The notes under the pieces were generated by a model. It was not told the origin of the DNA, made no database searches, and saw only the letters and a program-made list of their open reading frames with translations. A DNA stretch of 64,000 nucleotides from Halorubrum sp. CSM-61 (GTDB lineage Archaea; Halobacteriota; Halobacteria; Halobacteriales; Haloferacaceae), in contig NZ_RJJW01000003.1 in assembly GCF_003781945.1 (NCBI RefSeq), positions 258,260 through 322,259 of the forward strand, read 5' to 3'. Within the stretch, counting starts at the first letter, position 1, and the number at the start of each line of letters is the position of its first letter. The translations under genes were made by a program, and so were the position numbers. This document shows, one piece after another, positions 36,415-44,365 of this stretch.

Positions 36415-36426
36415 CGAACATGTTCC
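36415..36426 (-). promoter_or_regulatory. CGAAC-N2-GTTC(G) palindrome before the DtxR-like gene
   Basis: CGAACATGTTCC contains a perfect 10-bp palindrome and ends 39 nt before the start codon at 36375. It also lies about 136 nt before the rightward membrane-protein gene, so it could serve both. Confidence 0.6.
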
Positions 36427-36562
36427 CGCATGTCGTCGATTTCAGATCTCGCCCACGCTCGTCGACGTACCGTTCCGCTCGCGTACCAGTAGAACCCGCG
36501 ACCGACGGAAGGGGAACATCTTCGGTGGTACCGTCAGGTGTGCGGAGACCGTACCCGCATCC

Positions 36563-37921
36563 ATGGGCGCGATCCCGGGTACCATCGAGACGGACCAACA
36601 GCCCCCGATGACGGTCCCGTTACGACACTTCGTCGTCGGCCTCGTCTTTCTCGTCGCGGGTATCGGAGTCGGGGTCGGCTTACACCTGAACGCCGTTCCG
36701 GGACTGGGCCGGCTCGCTCACGTCCATCTCCTGTTAGCCGGGTGGATATGTATCACGATCATGGGGGCGATGACGCAGTTCGTGCCCGTCTGGTCGGGCG
36801 CGACCCTCTACTCGCGGCGACTCGCGAATCTGCAGTTGGGGCTGGTCGTCGCCGGTCTCTCGGGATTCGTCGTCGCGTTTCTCCTGGTCGAGATGAGGTG
36901 GTTGATCCCGTTCGCAGCGCTCATGCTCGTCGGCTTCTGGGCCTTCGCGTACAACATCGTCCGAACGCTCGGCACCGTCGAGGAGTACGACGTCACCGAG
37001 CGGCACTTCCTCGGGGCGCTCGGCTTGTTCCTCCTGTTGACCGTTCTGGGCGTCCTCCTCGCGATCGATTTCACGGTTCCGACGTTCTCGCGGATCGGCG
37101 TCAGCCGGTCCGGGGTGGTGGGCGCCCACGCGACCCTCGCGGTGTTCGGTGCCGTGCTCACGACGGTGTACGGCGCGGTGTACCAGCTCGGAACGATGTT
37201 CACACAGACGGAGCTCCACGGGATCGACCACCAGCTCCGCTCCGTCGAAGAGATCGCGCACCCCACCGGCGTCGTCGTACTCGCGGTCGGTCGGCTCGTG
37301 GCTCACGCCCCCGCCGCGCGGGTCGGCGGTCTGTTGATCCTGTTCGCCGCGTCGGCGTTCTGTCTCATCCTGGTACGCAAACTGTACGAGATGCAGGTCG
37401 AACGGACCCCGATGCACACGCGGTACATGGTGGCAGTGGGGGCGCTCGTGCTGTGGATCGCCGTCACAGTACCCGCGTGGATATCTGACCCGTTGACGCG
37501 CGATCACCTGCTCGGCGCGGCGAACGCCGGCCATCTGCTCCTGTTGGGAGCGATCGGGTTCGTCGTCGTGGGAACGCTGTATCACATCATTCCCTTCGTC
37601 ATCTGGGTCAACCGGTACAGCGATCTGTTAGGGTTAGAGGACGTCCCGATGATCGACGACCTCTACGACGACCGGATCGCCGCGATCGACGGGATGCTCC
37701 TCGGGGCCGGAAGCGCACTGATCGTAGGCGCAGAGCTACTGGAGGTCGCCGGAACACCGGCGCTCCTCGGCGGACTGCTAGTGGGCGGCGGCGTCGTGGC
37801 GTTCGTGTCCAACATGTTACTCGTGTTAGTCCGTCACAGCCCACACGCGATCGATCGAATCGTGTTGGGTTCGTTCTCGCCGCGCCGAGTGCGCGATCTT
37901 GACGAGGCGGCCGACGACTAG
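36563..37921 (+). CDS. Heme-copper-oxidase subunit I-like membrane protein
   Basis: The 452-aa protein has about twelve hydrophobic segments. It resembles the NorB/cbb3 subunit I superfamily: ARLAHVHLLLAGWICITIMGAMTQFVPVW near residue 50, VGAHATLAVFGAVLTTVYGAVYQLG near 190, and NAGHLLLLGAIGFVVVGTLYHIIPFVIWVNRYSDLLG near 325. Isolated His residues could bind heme, but the paired histidines and H-x-H expected of a full heme-copper centre are not seen, so it may be a non-catalytic relative. A second possible start is MTVPLRHFV at 36608. It lies among nirK-linked genes, so a role in NO or nitrite metabolism is inferred. Confidence 0.65.
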   Translation: MGAIPGTIETDQQPPMTVPLRHFVVGLVFLVAGIGVGVGLHLNAVPGLGRLAHVHLLLAGWICITIMGAMTQFVPVWSGATLYSRRLANLQLGLVVAGLSGFVVAFLLVEMRWLIPFAALMLVGFWAFAYNIVRTLGTVEEYDVTERHFLGALGLFLLLTVLGVLLAIDFTVPTFSRIGVSRSGVVGAHATLAVFGAVLTTVYGAVYQLGTMFTQTELHGIDHQLRSVEEIAHPTGVVVLAVGRLVAHAPAARVGGLLILFAASAFCLILVRKLYEMQVERTPMHTRYMVAVGALVLWIAVTVPAWISDPLTRDHLLGAANAGHLLLLGAIGFVVVGTLYHIIPFVIWVNRYSDLLGLEDVPMIDDLYDDRIAAIDGMLLGAGSALIVGAELLEVAGTPALLGGLLVGGGVVAFVSNMLLVLVRHSPHAIDRIVLGSFSPRRVRDLDEAADD

Positions 37922-38058
37922 ATCTGCCAGCAGAAAGCCCGATAATCGTCTAGGACTTCTGAGAACACTCACGAACGCGGGATCAGCTGGACTCCGGATG
38001 TGGACACAACGCTTCACGGCGGCGAGCGCCGATCGCCCCCGACGACGAGGCCACCATC

Positions 38059-38070
38059 CGAACATGTGCG
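38059..38070 (+). promoter_or_regulatory. CGAAC-type palindrome (one mismatch) before 38109
   Basis: CGAACATGTGCG ends 38 nt before the ATG at 38109; one base breaks the right arm. The distance is the same as at copA and ctaB. Confidence 0.5.
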
Positions 38071-38108
38071 GGAGCAGGAGTACCCTCCACGATCGCGAAC
38101 GAACGGGT

Positions 38109-38732
38109 ATGCCCAGCTTTCCGTCTCCGTTCGGATCCGACGACAGCGATCTGTTCGACGGCTACGACGAGTTCGCTTCGGATCACCTCCCGCGACCGGG
38201 CGAGTTCCTCGACTCTCACCGCCTGCTCACCGGAGCGGATCACGTCGCGTTTCACCGACTCACTCGCGACTGCTTCGAGGAGCGAAAAGTGTACGATATG
38301 ACGTTCAACTACAACCTCGCCCGGCTGAACCTCGACACGCGTCACACGAGCGCCGGCTACCGGTACGCCGACGAACGCGACGACGCCGACGACGCCGTCG
38401 AATCGGACGATATCGACCGCGTACTCCGCGCGGAGTTCACGCCGACGACCCCGTTCTGTCCGCAGACCCACACGCTCACGATAGGATCGTTCCGCGCGTG
38501 GAATGGGCTCTCTGAACGGCACGAGTATGACCTCATCCGCGTCCGCGCGGCACCGATGCACCATCAGAGCGGGGCGATCAACGAGCAGCTCGCCGACCTC
38601 GAGCGGACGTATCTCGAGACGGGAGACGTGACCGCCGACCCGGAAGGCGGCACCGAAATCGGGTCGAACCCGATGGAACGCTCGATGGAGAACGAGGGGC
38701 CGAGCCGGGGATCGCCGGACGCACCGTTCTGA
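38109..38732 (+). CDS. Conserved haloarchaeal nirK-neighbour protein, possibly MIP18/DUF59-like
   Basis: The 207-aa acidic soluble protein was not confidently recognised. Residues about 105-160 (LRAEFTPTTPFCPQTHTLTIGSFRAWNG ... HEYDLIRVRA) resemble the end of DUF59/MIP18 iron-sulfur assembly domains, where a Thr-Pro-x-x-Pro-x-Cys stretch is followed by a beta strand. A second conserved-looking part is FERTYLETGDV-like sequence after AINEQLADLER. A histidine/cysteine-bearing N-terminal half (HRLLTGADHVAFHRLTRDCFEERK) precedes it. A palindrome lies 38 nt before its start, tying it to the nirK/oxidase regulon. A maturation role is only a guess. Confidence 0.5.
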   Translation: MPSFPSPFGSDDSDLFDGYDEFASDHLPRPGEFLDSHRLLTGADHVAFHRLTRDCFEERKVYDMTFNYNLARLNLDTRHTSAGYRYADERDDADDAVESDDIDRVLRAEFTPTTPFCPQTHTLTIGSFRAWNGLSERHEYDLIRVRAAPMHHQSGAINEQLADLERTYLETGDVTADPEGGTEIGSNPMERSMENEGPSRGSPDAPF

Positions 38733-38825
38733 AGGGAGCCGGTCGGCCGGGACAGCGGTCACTGCGTGGTCGGCACCGTGATCCGCGGTCTCGCTCCGGA
38801 TCCGTCCGTCTTCGAAATCGCCTCG

Positions 38826-39026
38826 TCAGAACGGGGCGTTCGGATCCTTCGAGACGGTCGAATCACCACCATCGTGTGCTTCGGCCTTTCCGATCAGCAC
38901 CCTGAACTCGCCGGGATCACGCTTGCGGTATTCTCAGTAGAACTCCGGGCCGGCTTCAGTCTCGAACTGGTGGTACAGCGGCTTCGGGTCGTGGTCGTTC
39001 ACGAGGGTGAAAAATACGACACGGCG
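38826..39026 (-). pseudogene. Dead DUF2249 gene fragment
   Basis: A frame of 67 codons on the minus strand reads LVNDHDPKPLYHQFETEAG, PEFY, stop, EYRKRDPGEFRVLIGKAEAHD and ends DPNAPF. This is the C-terminal half of a DUF2249 protein (typical core: ndhdPkPLyhqf...fxWeyxxxxPgxfxVxIgK). The internal TGA at 38934-38936 stands where the family has Trp, so TGG to TGA is the likely lesion. The N-terminal half is absent; homology starts directly after the nirK stop. DUF2249 proteins are regular companions of haloarchaeal nirK. Confidence 0.8.
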
Positions 39027-39038
39027 AACTATCGGTCC

Positions 39039-40136
39039 CTACTCGTCCGTGCCGGGGTCGTACACGTCCGGATTGGGTTCGCCGTCGACGTCGACGACCG
39101 CGAGCGCGCCGCGACGGCCGGCCCGCGAGAGCGCGTGGTCGACGATTTTGATCGGGCCCGGAACCGCGAGGTCCATCTCGCCGACCGTCGCCGTCCCGGG
39201 CGCGACCGGCGTCGTCTCGACGTATCGGCCGGGCGGGGAGACGAGGTCGCCGTCGCGGTACAGCCGCGACCAGACGTTCCCGATCGGGTGCCACGAGCTG
39301 CTGAGGTTCGGGCCGCCGTTCACGAAGAACACGCGGACGGTCTCGTCGACCGCGGCGTCGATCGCGCCGAGGCGGTCCGTCGTGAAGCCGTGGTGCTCGC
39401 CGTTGAAGACGACGTACGTCGGGTCCTCCGCGAGCATCGCCCCGTGGTCGAACGCGTGGTGGCCCTTCTCGCCCAGTTCGCCCTCGGTGTAGAGCTCGTG
39501 TTGACCGAGGTAGAGCTCGCGGTCCACCGCGGGCAGTCCCGCCTCGGGCTCGACGAGGATCGCGCCGAACATCCCGGCGCTGACGTGGTGGTCCATCGCC
39601 GGCACCGCGCAGTGGTAGGTGAACAGGCCGGGGAACTCGGCGCGGAAGCTGAGTTCCGCCGCGTCGTCGCCGGGCACGAGCGTCGTGTCGACGGCCCCGC
39701 CGCCGGGCCCGTACACGGCGTGGAAGTCCACGTTGTGGATGTCGTCGTTGTCGTCGGGCGGAACTTCGAACCGGAGGTTCACGGTGTCGCCCCGCCGGAC
39801 GCGGATCGTCGGCCCCGGGACCTGCCCCTCGAAAGTCATGTACTTGAACGTCACGCCCGGCTCGACCTCCGCGACGAGCTCCTTCGTCCGAAGGGTGACG
39901 TCGTGCTCGCGCGGCTCGTCCCAGTCGACGGGAGCCGGCACGTCGGTCGGGTCGGCCGCGATCCGGCCGACGTCGACGTCGCGTGCGGGGTCCAGTTCGG
40001 GGGCGACGTCCTCGCTCGCGTCCTCCGGCGGCGGCGTCTCCGCGTTCACCGGCGCACCGATACAGCCGGCCACCGCGCCGACCGCCCCGCTCCCGAGCGC
40101 TGCAACCATCTTCCGCCTGCTGAGGTCTTGTGACAT
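39039..40136 (-). CDS. nirK: Copper-containing nitrite reductase, first copy
   Basis: The 365-aa exported enzyme reduces nitrite to nitric oxide. Its N-terminus has a twin-arginine signal with lipobox (LSRRKMVAALGSGAVGAVAGC). Two cupredoxin domains follow. Type-1 and type-2 copper ligands are seen in NVDFHAVYGPGGGA (His), FTYHCAVPAMDHHVSAGMFG (His-Cys-His-Met) and LSSSWHPIGNVW (His). It shares the motifs and length of the copy at 50922-52019. MSQDLSRRK (40136) is preferred over an upstream ATG because it starts just before the signal. A degenerate DUF2249 gene follows it. Confidence 0.93.
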   Translation of the reverse strand: MSQDLSRRKMVAALGSGAVGAVAGCIGAPVNAETPPPEDASEDVAPELDPARDVDVGRIAADPTDVPAPVDWDEPREHDVTLRTKELVAEVEPGVTFKYMTFEGQVPGPTIRVRRGDTVNLRFEVPPDDNDDIHNVDFHAVYGPGGGAVDTTLVPGDDAAELSFRAEFPGLFTYHCAVPAMDHHVSAGMFGAILVEPEAGLPAVDRELYLGQHELYTEGELGEKGHHAFDHGAMLAEDPTYVVFNGEHHGFTTDRLGAIDAAVDETVRVFFVNGGPNLSSSWHPIGNVWSRLYRDGDLVSPPGRYVETTPVAPGTATVGEMDLAVPGPIKIVDHALSRAGRRGALAVVDVDGEPNPDVYDPGTDE

Positions 40137-40170
40137 GATTCTTCTCTGTCTCAACGGAGGCGACCTCGTG

Positions 40171-40186
40171 ACATATAGCGTATATA
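40171..40186 (-). promoter_or_regulatory. AT-rich promoter of the first nirK
   Basis: The minus strand reads TATATACGCTATATGT, 35-50 nt before the start codon. A further perfect inverted repeat, GATATT-A-AATATC, lies at 40235-40247. Confidence 0.45.
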
Positions 40187-40329
40187 CTGTTCCCTAACAC
40201 CGAGACGAGATCGGCTCTCTACCCCCATATGTGGGATATTAAATATCTCCTGTAACCGGATACGACTGGGACAGATCGGGTCCCGTCGGTTTCGTTTTCG
40301 TAGCGGTGAGCGGGGTCGGTCCGGCCCGT

Positions 40330-40341
40330 CGAACGTGTTCG
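40330..40341 (+). promoter_or_regulatory. CGAAC-GT-GTTCG palindrome before ctaB
   Basis: This palindrome (5-bp perfect arms) ends 37 nt before the ctaB ATG. No TATA-like sequence lies in those 37 nt, which suits an activator site at a weak promoter. It is also about 194 nt before nirK on the other strand. Confidence 0.6.
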
Positions 40342-40378
40342 GGAGAAGAAACGCGGGGACGGAACGCGAGGCCGACGT

Positions 40379-41779
40379 ATGGACCGACCACGGCTCGCGA
40401 CGCTCCTGACCTGGTCAGTCGTGGGGACGTATCTGCTCGTCGCGCTCGGAGCGACCGCCGCCGCTGACGCGGGCGCGGCGCTCGCTGCGTTCCATTACGC
40501 CTCCGCGGTGGCCGTCGGCGTCCTGCTCGCCGCCGCCGCCCTTCTCGCCCACCGAACGGCGGCCTCGCGCGGCGTCCGCGTCGGAACGATCGCGGTCCTG
40601 ATCGCCTATGTAGCGCAGGCCGGTGTCGGGCTCGCGGGTCGCACCGGCGTCCTGCCGTTCGACGGCGGCGCTCACCTGCTGGGCGGGATCGCGGTCTTCG
40701 CCGTCCTCCTCGCGACGCTCGTGATCAGGGTTGAAGAGAGCGCGGACGCGCCGACCCCAGACGACGACGCGTCTACCCGCGACGACGGCGCTCCGACCCG
40801 GTCGGTCGACCCCGGGACGCCGACTGCGCTGGACGGGGATGCCGACCCTCGGGCGTCGGGAAGCGACACGATCCGGCTTCGCGGCCGGGTTCGGGCGTAC
40901 CTCGAACTGACCAAGCCCCGGCTGATGTGGCTGCTGTGCCTGCTCGCGCTGGCGGGGATGGGACTGGCCGTCGCCGGCGGGACCGAACTCGACGGCGTGA
41001 CGGTCGTCGCGACCCTCGGCGGCGGCGTCCTCGCGACCGGCGCGTCGGGGGCGTTCAACCACGTGTACGAGCGCGACCGCGACCGCAAGATGCGGCGGAC
41101 CGCGGACCGACCGATCGCGACCGATCGGGTCGGCGTCCGGCGCGCGACCGGCTTCGCCGTCGCGCTCGTCGTCGCCTCGATGGCGGTCATGCTCGCGTTC
41201 GTCAACGCGCTCGCGGCCGCGCTCACCGCGGCGGCGGTCGTCTACTACGCGTACGTGTACACGGTCCTGTTGAAGCCGACGACCCGGTGGAACACCGTGA
41301 TCGGCGGCGGTTCGGGCGCCCTCCCGGCGCTGATCGGGTACGCCGCGGTGACCGGGACGGTCGGGCTCCCCGCCGTCCTGCTCGCGGTCGTCGTCTGCTG
41401 TTGGACCCCGGCGCACTTCTACAACCTCGCGATCGCCCACCGCGAGGACTACGCGCGCGCCGACTACCCGATGTTGCCGGTCGTCGCGGGCGTCGAGACC
41501 GCGCGCCGGCGGATCCTCGCGTGGCTCGGCGTCACCCTGATCGCCGCGGTCCTGTTGGGGAGCGTCTCCGACCTCGGCCTCCTCTACGCGGTCACCACCA
41601 CGGCGCTCGGCGCGCTGTTCGTGCGAAGCGTGGTCCGCCAGTACGACGCCGCCGGACGGGGATCCGGAGACGAGGACGAACGGGCCGCCGCCTACCGGAG
41701 CTTCCACGCCTCGAACGCCTACCTCGGCGCCGTCCTCGCCGCGATTCTCGTGGAGACGCTCGCACTGGTACCGACGTGA
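40379..41779 (+). CDS. ctaB: Heme O synthase (CtaB) with an extra N-terminal membrane half
   Basis: The 466-aa membrane prenyltransferase adds a farnesyl group to protoheme to make heme O for terminal oxidases. Residues about 165-466 are the UbiA-type synthase: YLELTKPRLMWLLCLLALAG, the Asp-rich NHVYERDRDRKMRRTADRPI, YAYVYTVLLKPTTRWNTVIGG, and WTPAHFYNLAIAHREDYARADYPMLPVV. Residues about 1-118 have four membrane spans resembling half of CtaA (heme A synthase), joined by an acidic linker (about 120-160). Standard CtaB is about 300 aa. It precedes the ba3 oxidase genes that need its product. Confidence 0.9.
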   Translation: MDRPRLATLLTWSVVGTYLLVALGATAAADAGAALAAFHYASAVAVGVLLAAAALLAHRTAASRGVRVGTIAVLIAYVAQAGVGLAGRTGVLPFDGGAHLLGGIAVFAVLLATLVIRVEESADAPTPDDDASTRDDGAPTRSVDPGTPTALDGDADPRASGSDTIRLRGRVRAYLELTKPRLMWLLCLLALAGMGLAVAGGTELDGVTVVATLGGGVLATGASGAFNHVYERDRDRKMRRTADRPIATDRVGVRRATGFAVALVVASMAVMLAFVNALAAALTAAAVVYYAYVYTVLLKPTTRWNTVIGGGSGALPALIGYAAVTGTVGLPAVLLAVVVCCWTPAHFYNLAIAHREDYARADYPMLPVVAGVETARRRILAWLGVTLIAAVLLGSVSDLGLLYAVTTTALGALFVRSVVRQYDAAGRGSGDEDERAAAYRSFHASNAYLGAVLAAILVETLALVPT

Positions 41780-41811
41780 CGCCGGCGCGCGCACCGGGCC
41801 CGAACCGCGCG

Positions 41812-41823
41812 CGAACATGTGCG
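41812..41823 (+). promoter_or_regulatory. CGAAC-type palindrome (one mismatch) before the ba3 oxidase genes
   Basis: CGAACATGTGCG, the same variant as at 38059, ends 49 nt before the small subunit's start. Confidence 0.45.
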
Positions 41824-41872
41824 GGCGAACGCTCACCATGCGTATCCGTGTATCGGGCCGTGTGAGCGACCG

Positions 41873-42028
41873 ATGAGCAACCGTACGACATCCGACGGCG
41901 GAGACGTCCCTGCGATGCAACGCCTCTATAACCGCATCTGGCTGTTGGCCGCGGCGGCCATCGCCTTCTTTCTCGTGGCCTACGTCGGGTGGGGACTGCT
42001 CGACCTCCTGTCGCTTCCCGTGAGGTGA
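41873..42028 (+). CDS. cbaD: Small single-span subunit of ba3-type oxidase
   Basis: The 51-aa protein has one membrane helix (IWLLAAAAIAFFLVAYVGWGLLDLL, residues about 22-46) and a short polar N-terminus. It lies 7 bp before the subunit II gene and matches in position and size the small CbaD-type protein of haloarchaeal ba3 oxidase clusters. Sequence alone is weak evidence; the name comes from context. Confidence 0.6.
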   Translation: MSNRTTSDGGDVPAMQRLYNRIWLLAAAAIAFFLVAYVGWGLLDLLSLPVR

Positions 42029-42035
42029 TCGACGC

Positions 42036-42578
42036 ATGAGCAACCCACTCGACGACCCCGACGACGACTGGTGGAACACCCCGGTGCACCGACGGGAGAG
42101 CATCTGGCTCGGGCTCGCGGGCGCGTGGTCGCTCGGCATCTTCTCGTGGATGGCCGGGTTCACGCAGTTCGGCGACCAGAACCCGATCGGCACGACGTAC
42201 GACGTCGACCCCGACGAGTACCAGGAACGCGTCGGCGAGTACAAAGAGGCCGCCGAGGAGACCGAAGACGGCTTGGTCCCGCCCGAGGACGACGTGTACG
42301 TCGGCGCGATGCGGTTCAACTGGGACGGGCTCCCGGTCGTCCTCGAGGCGGGCCGCGAGTACGACATCCACCTCGGCGCCTACGACGTGCAACACGGCTT
42401 CTCGGTCCGGCCGGAGGAGAACCTGAACAAGCAGATCAACCTCCAGGTGTTCCCGGGCTCCGAATGGGTGATCCCGATGACCTTCGACGAGCCGGGCACC
42501 TACCACGTCGTCTGCAACGAGTTCTGCGGACAGGGGCACCGGACGATGCACGGCCGCTTCACGGTGGTGGAGGGGTAG
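42036..42578 (+). CDS. cbaB: ba3-type cytochrome oxidase subunit II (CuA)
   Basis: The 180-aa protein has one N-terminal membrane anchor (residues about 20-42) and an external cupredoxin domain. The binuclear CuA ligands are visible: His in YDVQHGF (about residue 117) and CNEFCGQGHRTMHG (about 152-165; two Cys, His, Met). It receives electrons from a soluble or membrane cupredoxin such as halocyanin and passes them to subunit I. The single-span form is typical of ba3 (B-type) oxidases. Subunit I starts 1 bp after its stop. Confidence 0.9.
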   Translation: MSNPLDDPDDDWWNTPVHRRESIWLGLAGAWSLGIFSWMAGFTQFGDQNPIGTTYDVDPDEYQERVGEYKEAAEETEDGLVPPEDDVYVGAMRFNWDGLPVVLEAGREYDIHLGAYDVQHGFSVRPEENLNKQINLQVFPGSEWVIPMTFDEPGTYHVVCNEFCGQGHRTMHGRFTVVEG

Positions 42579-42579
42579 C

Positions 42580-44304
42580 ATGTCGGCGATCGCCTCCCTG
42601 TTCCGGAACGACTACGACGCGGACGGCTTCCGGACCTGCTCGGTCACCGGACTCGACGTCCACCGGTCGGTGGAGAACTACGTGAAGCTGTTCGGGCTGA
42701 CCGCGGTGATCGCGCTCGCGGTCGGGGGCAGCTTCGCGTTCTCGGTCGCGATGACCCGCTGGGAGTTCGTCGGGCTGATCGACCCGAGCAGCTACTACAC
42801 GCACCTGAGCATCCACGCGTGGAACCTGCTCATCTTCTGGATGGTGTTCATGGAGATCGCCGTCCTCTACGTCGGCGGTCCGATGGTGCTCGGCCGAAAG
42901 CTCCCGCTTCGGCGGCTCGCGACGGTCGGATACGTCACGATGCTGGCCGGCGCGGTCGGCGTGAACGCGTCCATCTGGCTGGCAGAGGCGCCCAACGAGG
43001 CGCCGCTCCTGACGGCGTACGTCCCCCTCCCCGTCTCGCCGTGGTTCTACGGCACCGCAATCGTCTTCCTCTTGGGAACCACGATCGCGGCGCTGCCGTT
43101 CTTCGCGACGATCTGGTCGGAGACCCGCGACAGCGGCCGGACGCTCCCGCTCGTCGCCTTCGGCGCGTTCATCACCGGGATCATCGCCGTGGAGGCGATC
43201 CTCGGCGGGATCGCGGCGTTCGCGTACGCGCTCGCGTGGCGGATCGACCTCATTGCCTCCGTGGACCCGGGGATCTACCGACAGCTCTACTGGATCGTCG
43301 GCCACGGGACCCAGCAGATCAACTTACTCGCGATGATCACGGTGTGGTACTTCCTGACGCACGTCGTGGGCGGCGCCGTAGTGATCTCCGAGAAGGTCTC
43401 TCGGACCGCCTTCATCCTCTACCTCTTCTTCATCAACCTCGGGGCGGCCCACCACCTGCTCGTCGACCCCGGCATGTCCGCGGGCTGGCGCATCTGGAAC
43501 ACCTCCTACGCCTTCTACGGCGCGGCCTTCGCGAGCATGATCCACGCGTTCGCGATCCCGGCCGGGATCGAGGCCGGCCGCCGCCGTCGGGGGCAGGGCG
43601 GCGGGCTCTTCGGCTGGCTCACCTCCGCGCCGTGGCGGAACCCCGTCTTCGCCTCGACGATGTTCAGCATCATCCTCTTCGGGTTCCTCGGCGGGATCAC
43701 CGGCGTCGTGATGGGACAGGTGCAGGTGAACATGACCTGGCACAACACCCTCGCGACGGTCGGGCACTTCCACGCGACCGTCGCGCTCGGGACGACGCTC
43801 GCGTTCTTCGGACTCGTCTTGTTCGTCATCAAGACGATGTTCCGCCGGGACTACGTCTCGGACACGCTGGCGTCCGCGATCCCGTACGCGTACGGGGCCG
43901 CGATGAGCGTCGCCACGCTCATGCTGATGTACGCCGGGATCCTCTACGGCGTGCCGCGCCGGACCGCCGAGGTCGTCAGGAACATCCCCGGATCGGAGTT
44001 CAGCTTCTCGGCCGCGATCCCGATATTCATGATCTTCGGGATCTTCGCCCTGTTGGCGATCCTCTCCGGCGTCCTGTTCGTCGGCGTCTCGGTCGGGTCG
44101 CTGCTGTTCGGCGACCGGCTTCCCGTCGGCGACGACGGGGGGATGCTCCCCGAGGGCGGGCTCCACGCCGACGGCGGCGAGCCGATCCACGCGGTCGAGC
44201 TCCGCGGGACCTTCGCGCTCTGTCTGATCTTCCTCGGCGTCTTCGCCGCCGTCTACATATTGAACTGGTACCTGTTGACCCAGCTCTGGGCGATCGGCGC
44301 GTAG
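42580..44304 (+). CDS. cbaA: ba3-type cytochrome oxidase subunit I
   Basis: The 574-aa protein with about 13 membrane helices is the oxygen-reducing, proton-pumping core. Ligands: low-spin heme His in HLSIHAWNLLIFWM (about 73), CuB His in IVGHGTQQINLLAM (about 245), the His pair in GAAHHLLVDPG (about 292), and H-x-H in TVGHFHATVALG (about 388) for the two hemes. It has the ba3-like features of B-type oxidases. It is the third gene of the operon after the small subunit and CuA subunit. The upstream ctaB and the copper ATPase probably supply heme and copper. Confidence 0.93.
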   Translation: MSAIASLFRNDYDADGFRTCSVTGLDVHRSVENYVKLFGLTAVIALAVGGSFAFSVAMTRWEFVGLIDPSSYYTHLSIHAWNLLIFWMVFMEIAVLYVGGPMVLGRKLPLRRLATVGYVTMLAGAVGVNASIWLAEAPNEAPLLTAYVPLPVSPWFYGTAIVFLLGTTIAALPFFATIWSETRDSGRTLPLVAFGAFITGIIAVEAILGGIAAFAYALAWRIDLIASVDPGIYRQLYWIVGHGTQQINLLAMITVWYFLTHVVGGAVVISEKVSRTAFILYLFFINLGAAHHLLVDPGMSAGWRIWNTSYAFYGAAFASMIHAFAIPAGIEAGRRRRGQGGGLFGWLTSAPWRNPVFASTMFSIILFGFLGGITGVVMGQVQVNMTWHNTLATVGHFHATVALGTTLAFFGLVLFVIKTMFRRDYVSDTLASAIPYAYGAAMSVATLMLMYAGILYGVPRRTAEVVRNIPGSEFSFSAAIPIFMIFGIFALLAILSGVLFVGVSVGSLLFGDRLPVGDDGGMLPEGGLHADGGEPIHAVELRGTFALCLIFLGVFAAVYILNWYLLTQLWAIGA

Positions 44305-44365
44305 GCGCCGACCGCCCGTATCACTCCCAGAGAACCCGACCCAACGACCGCGAGACACACCACGA

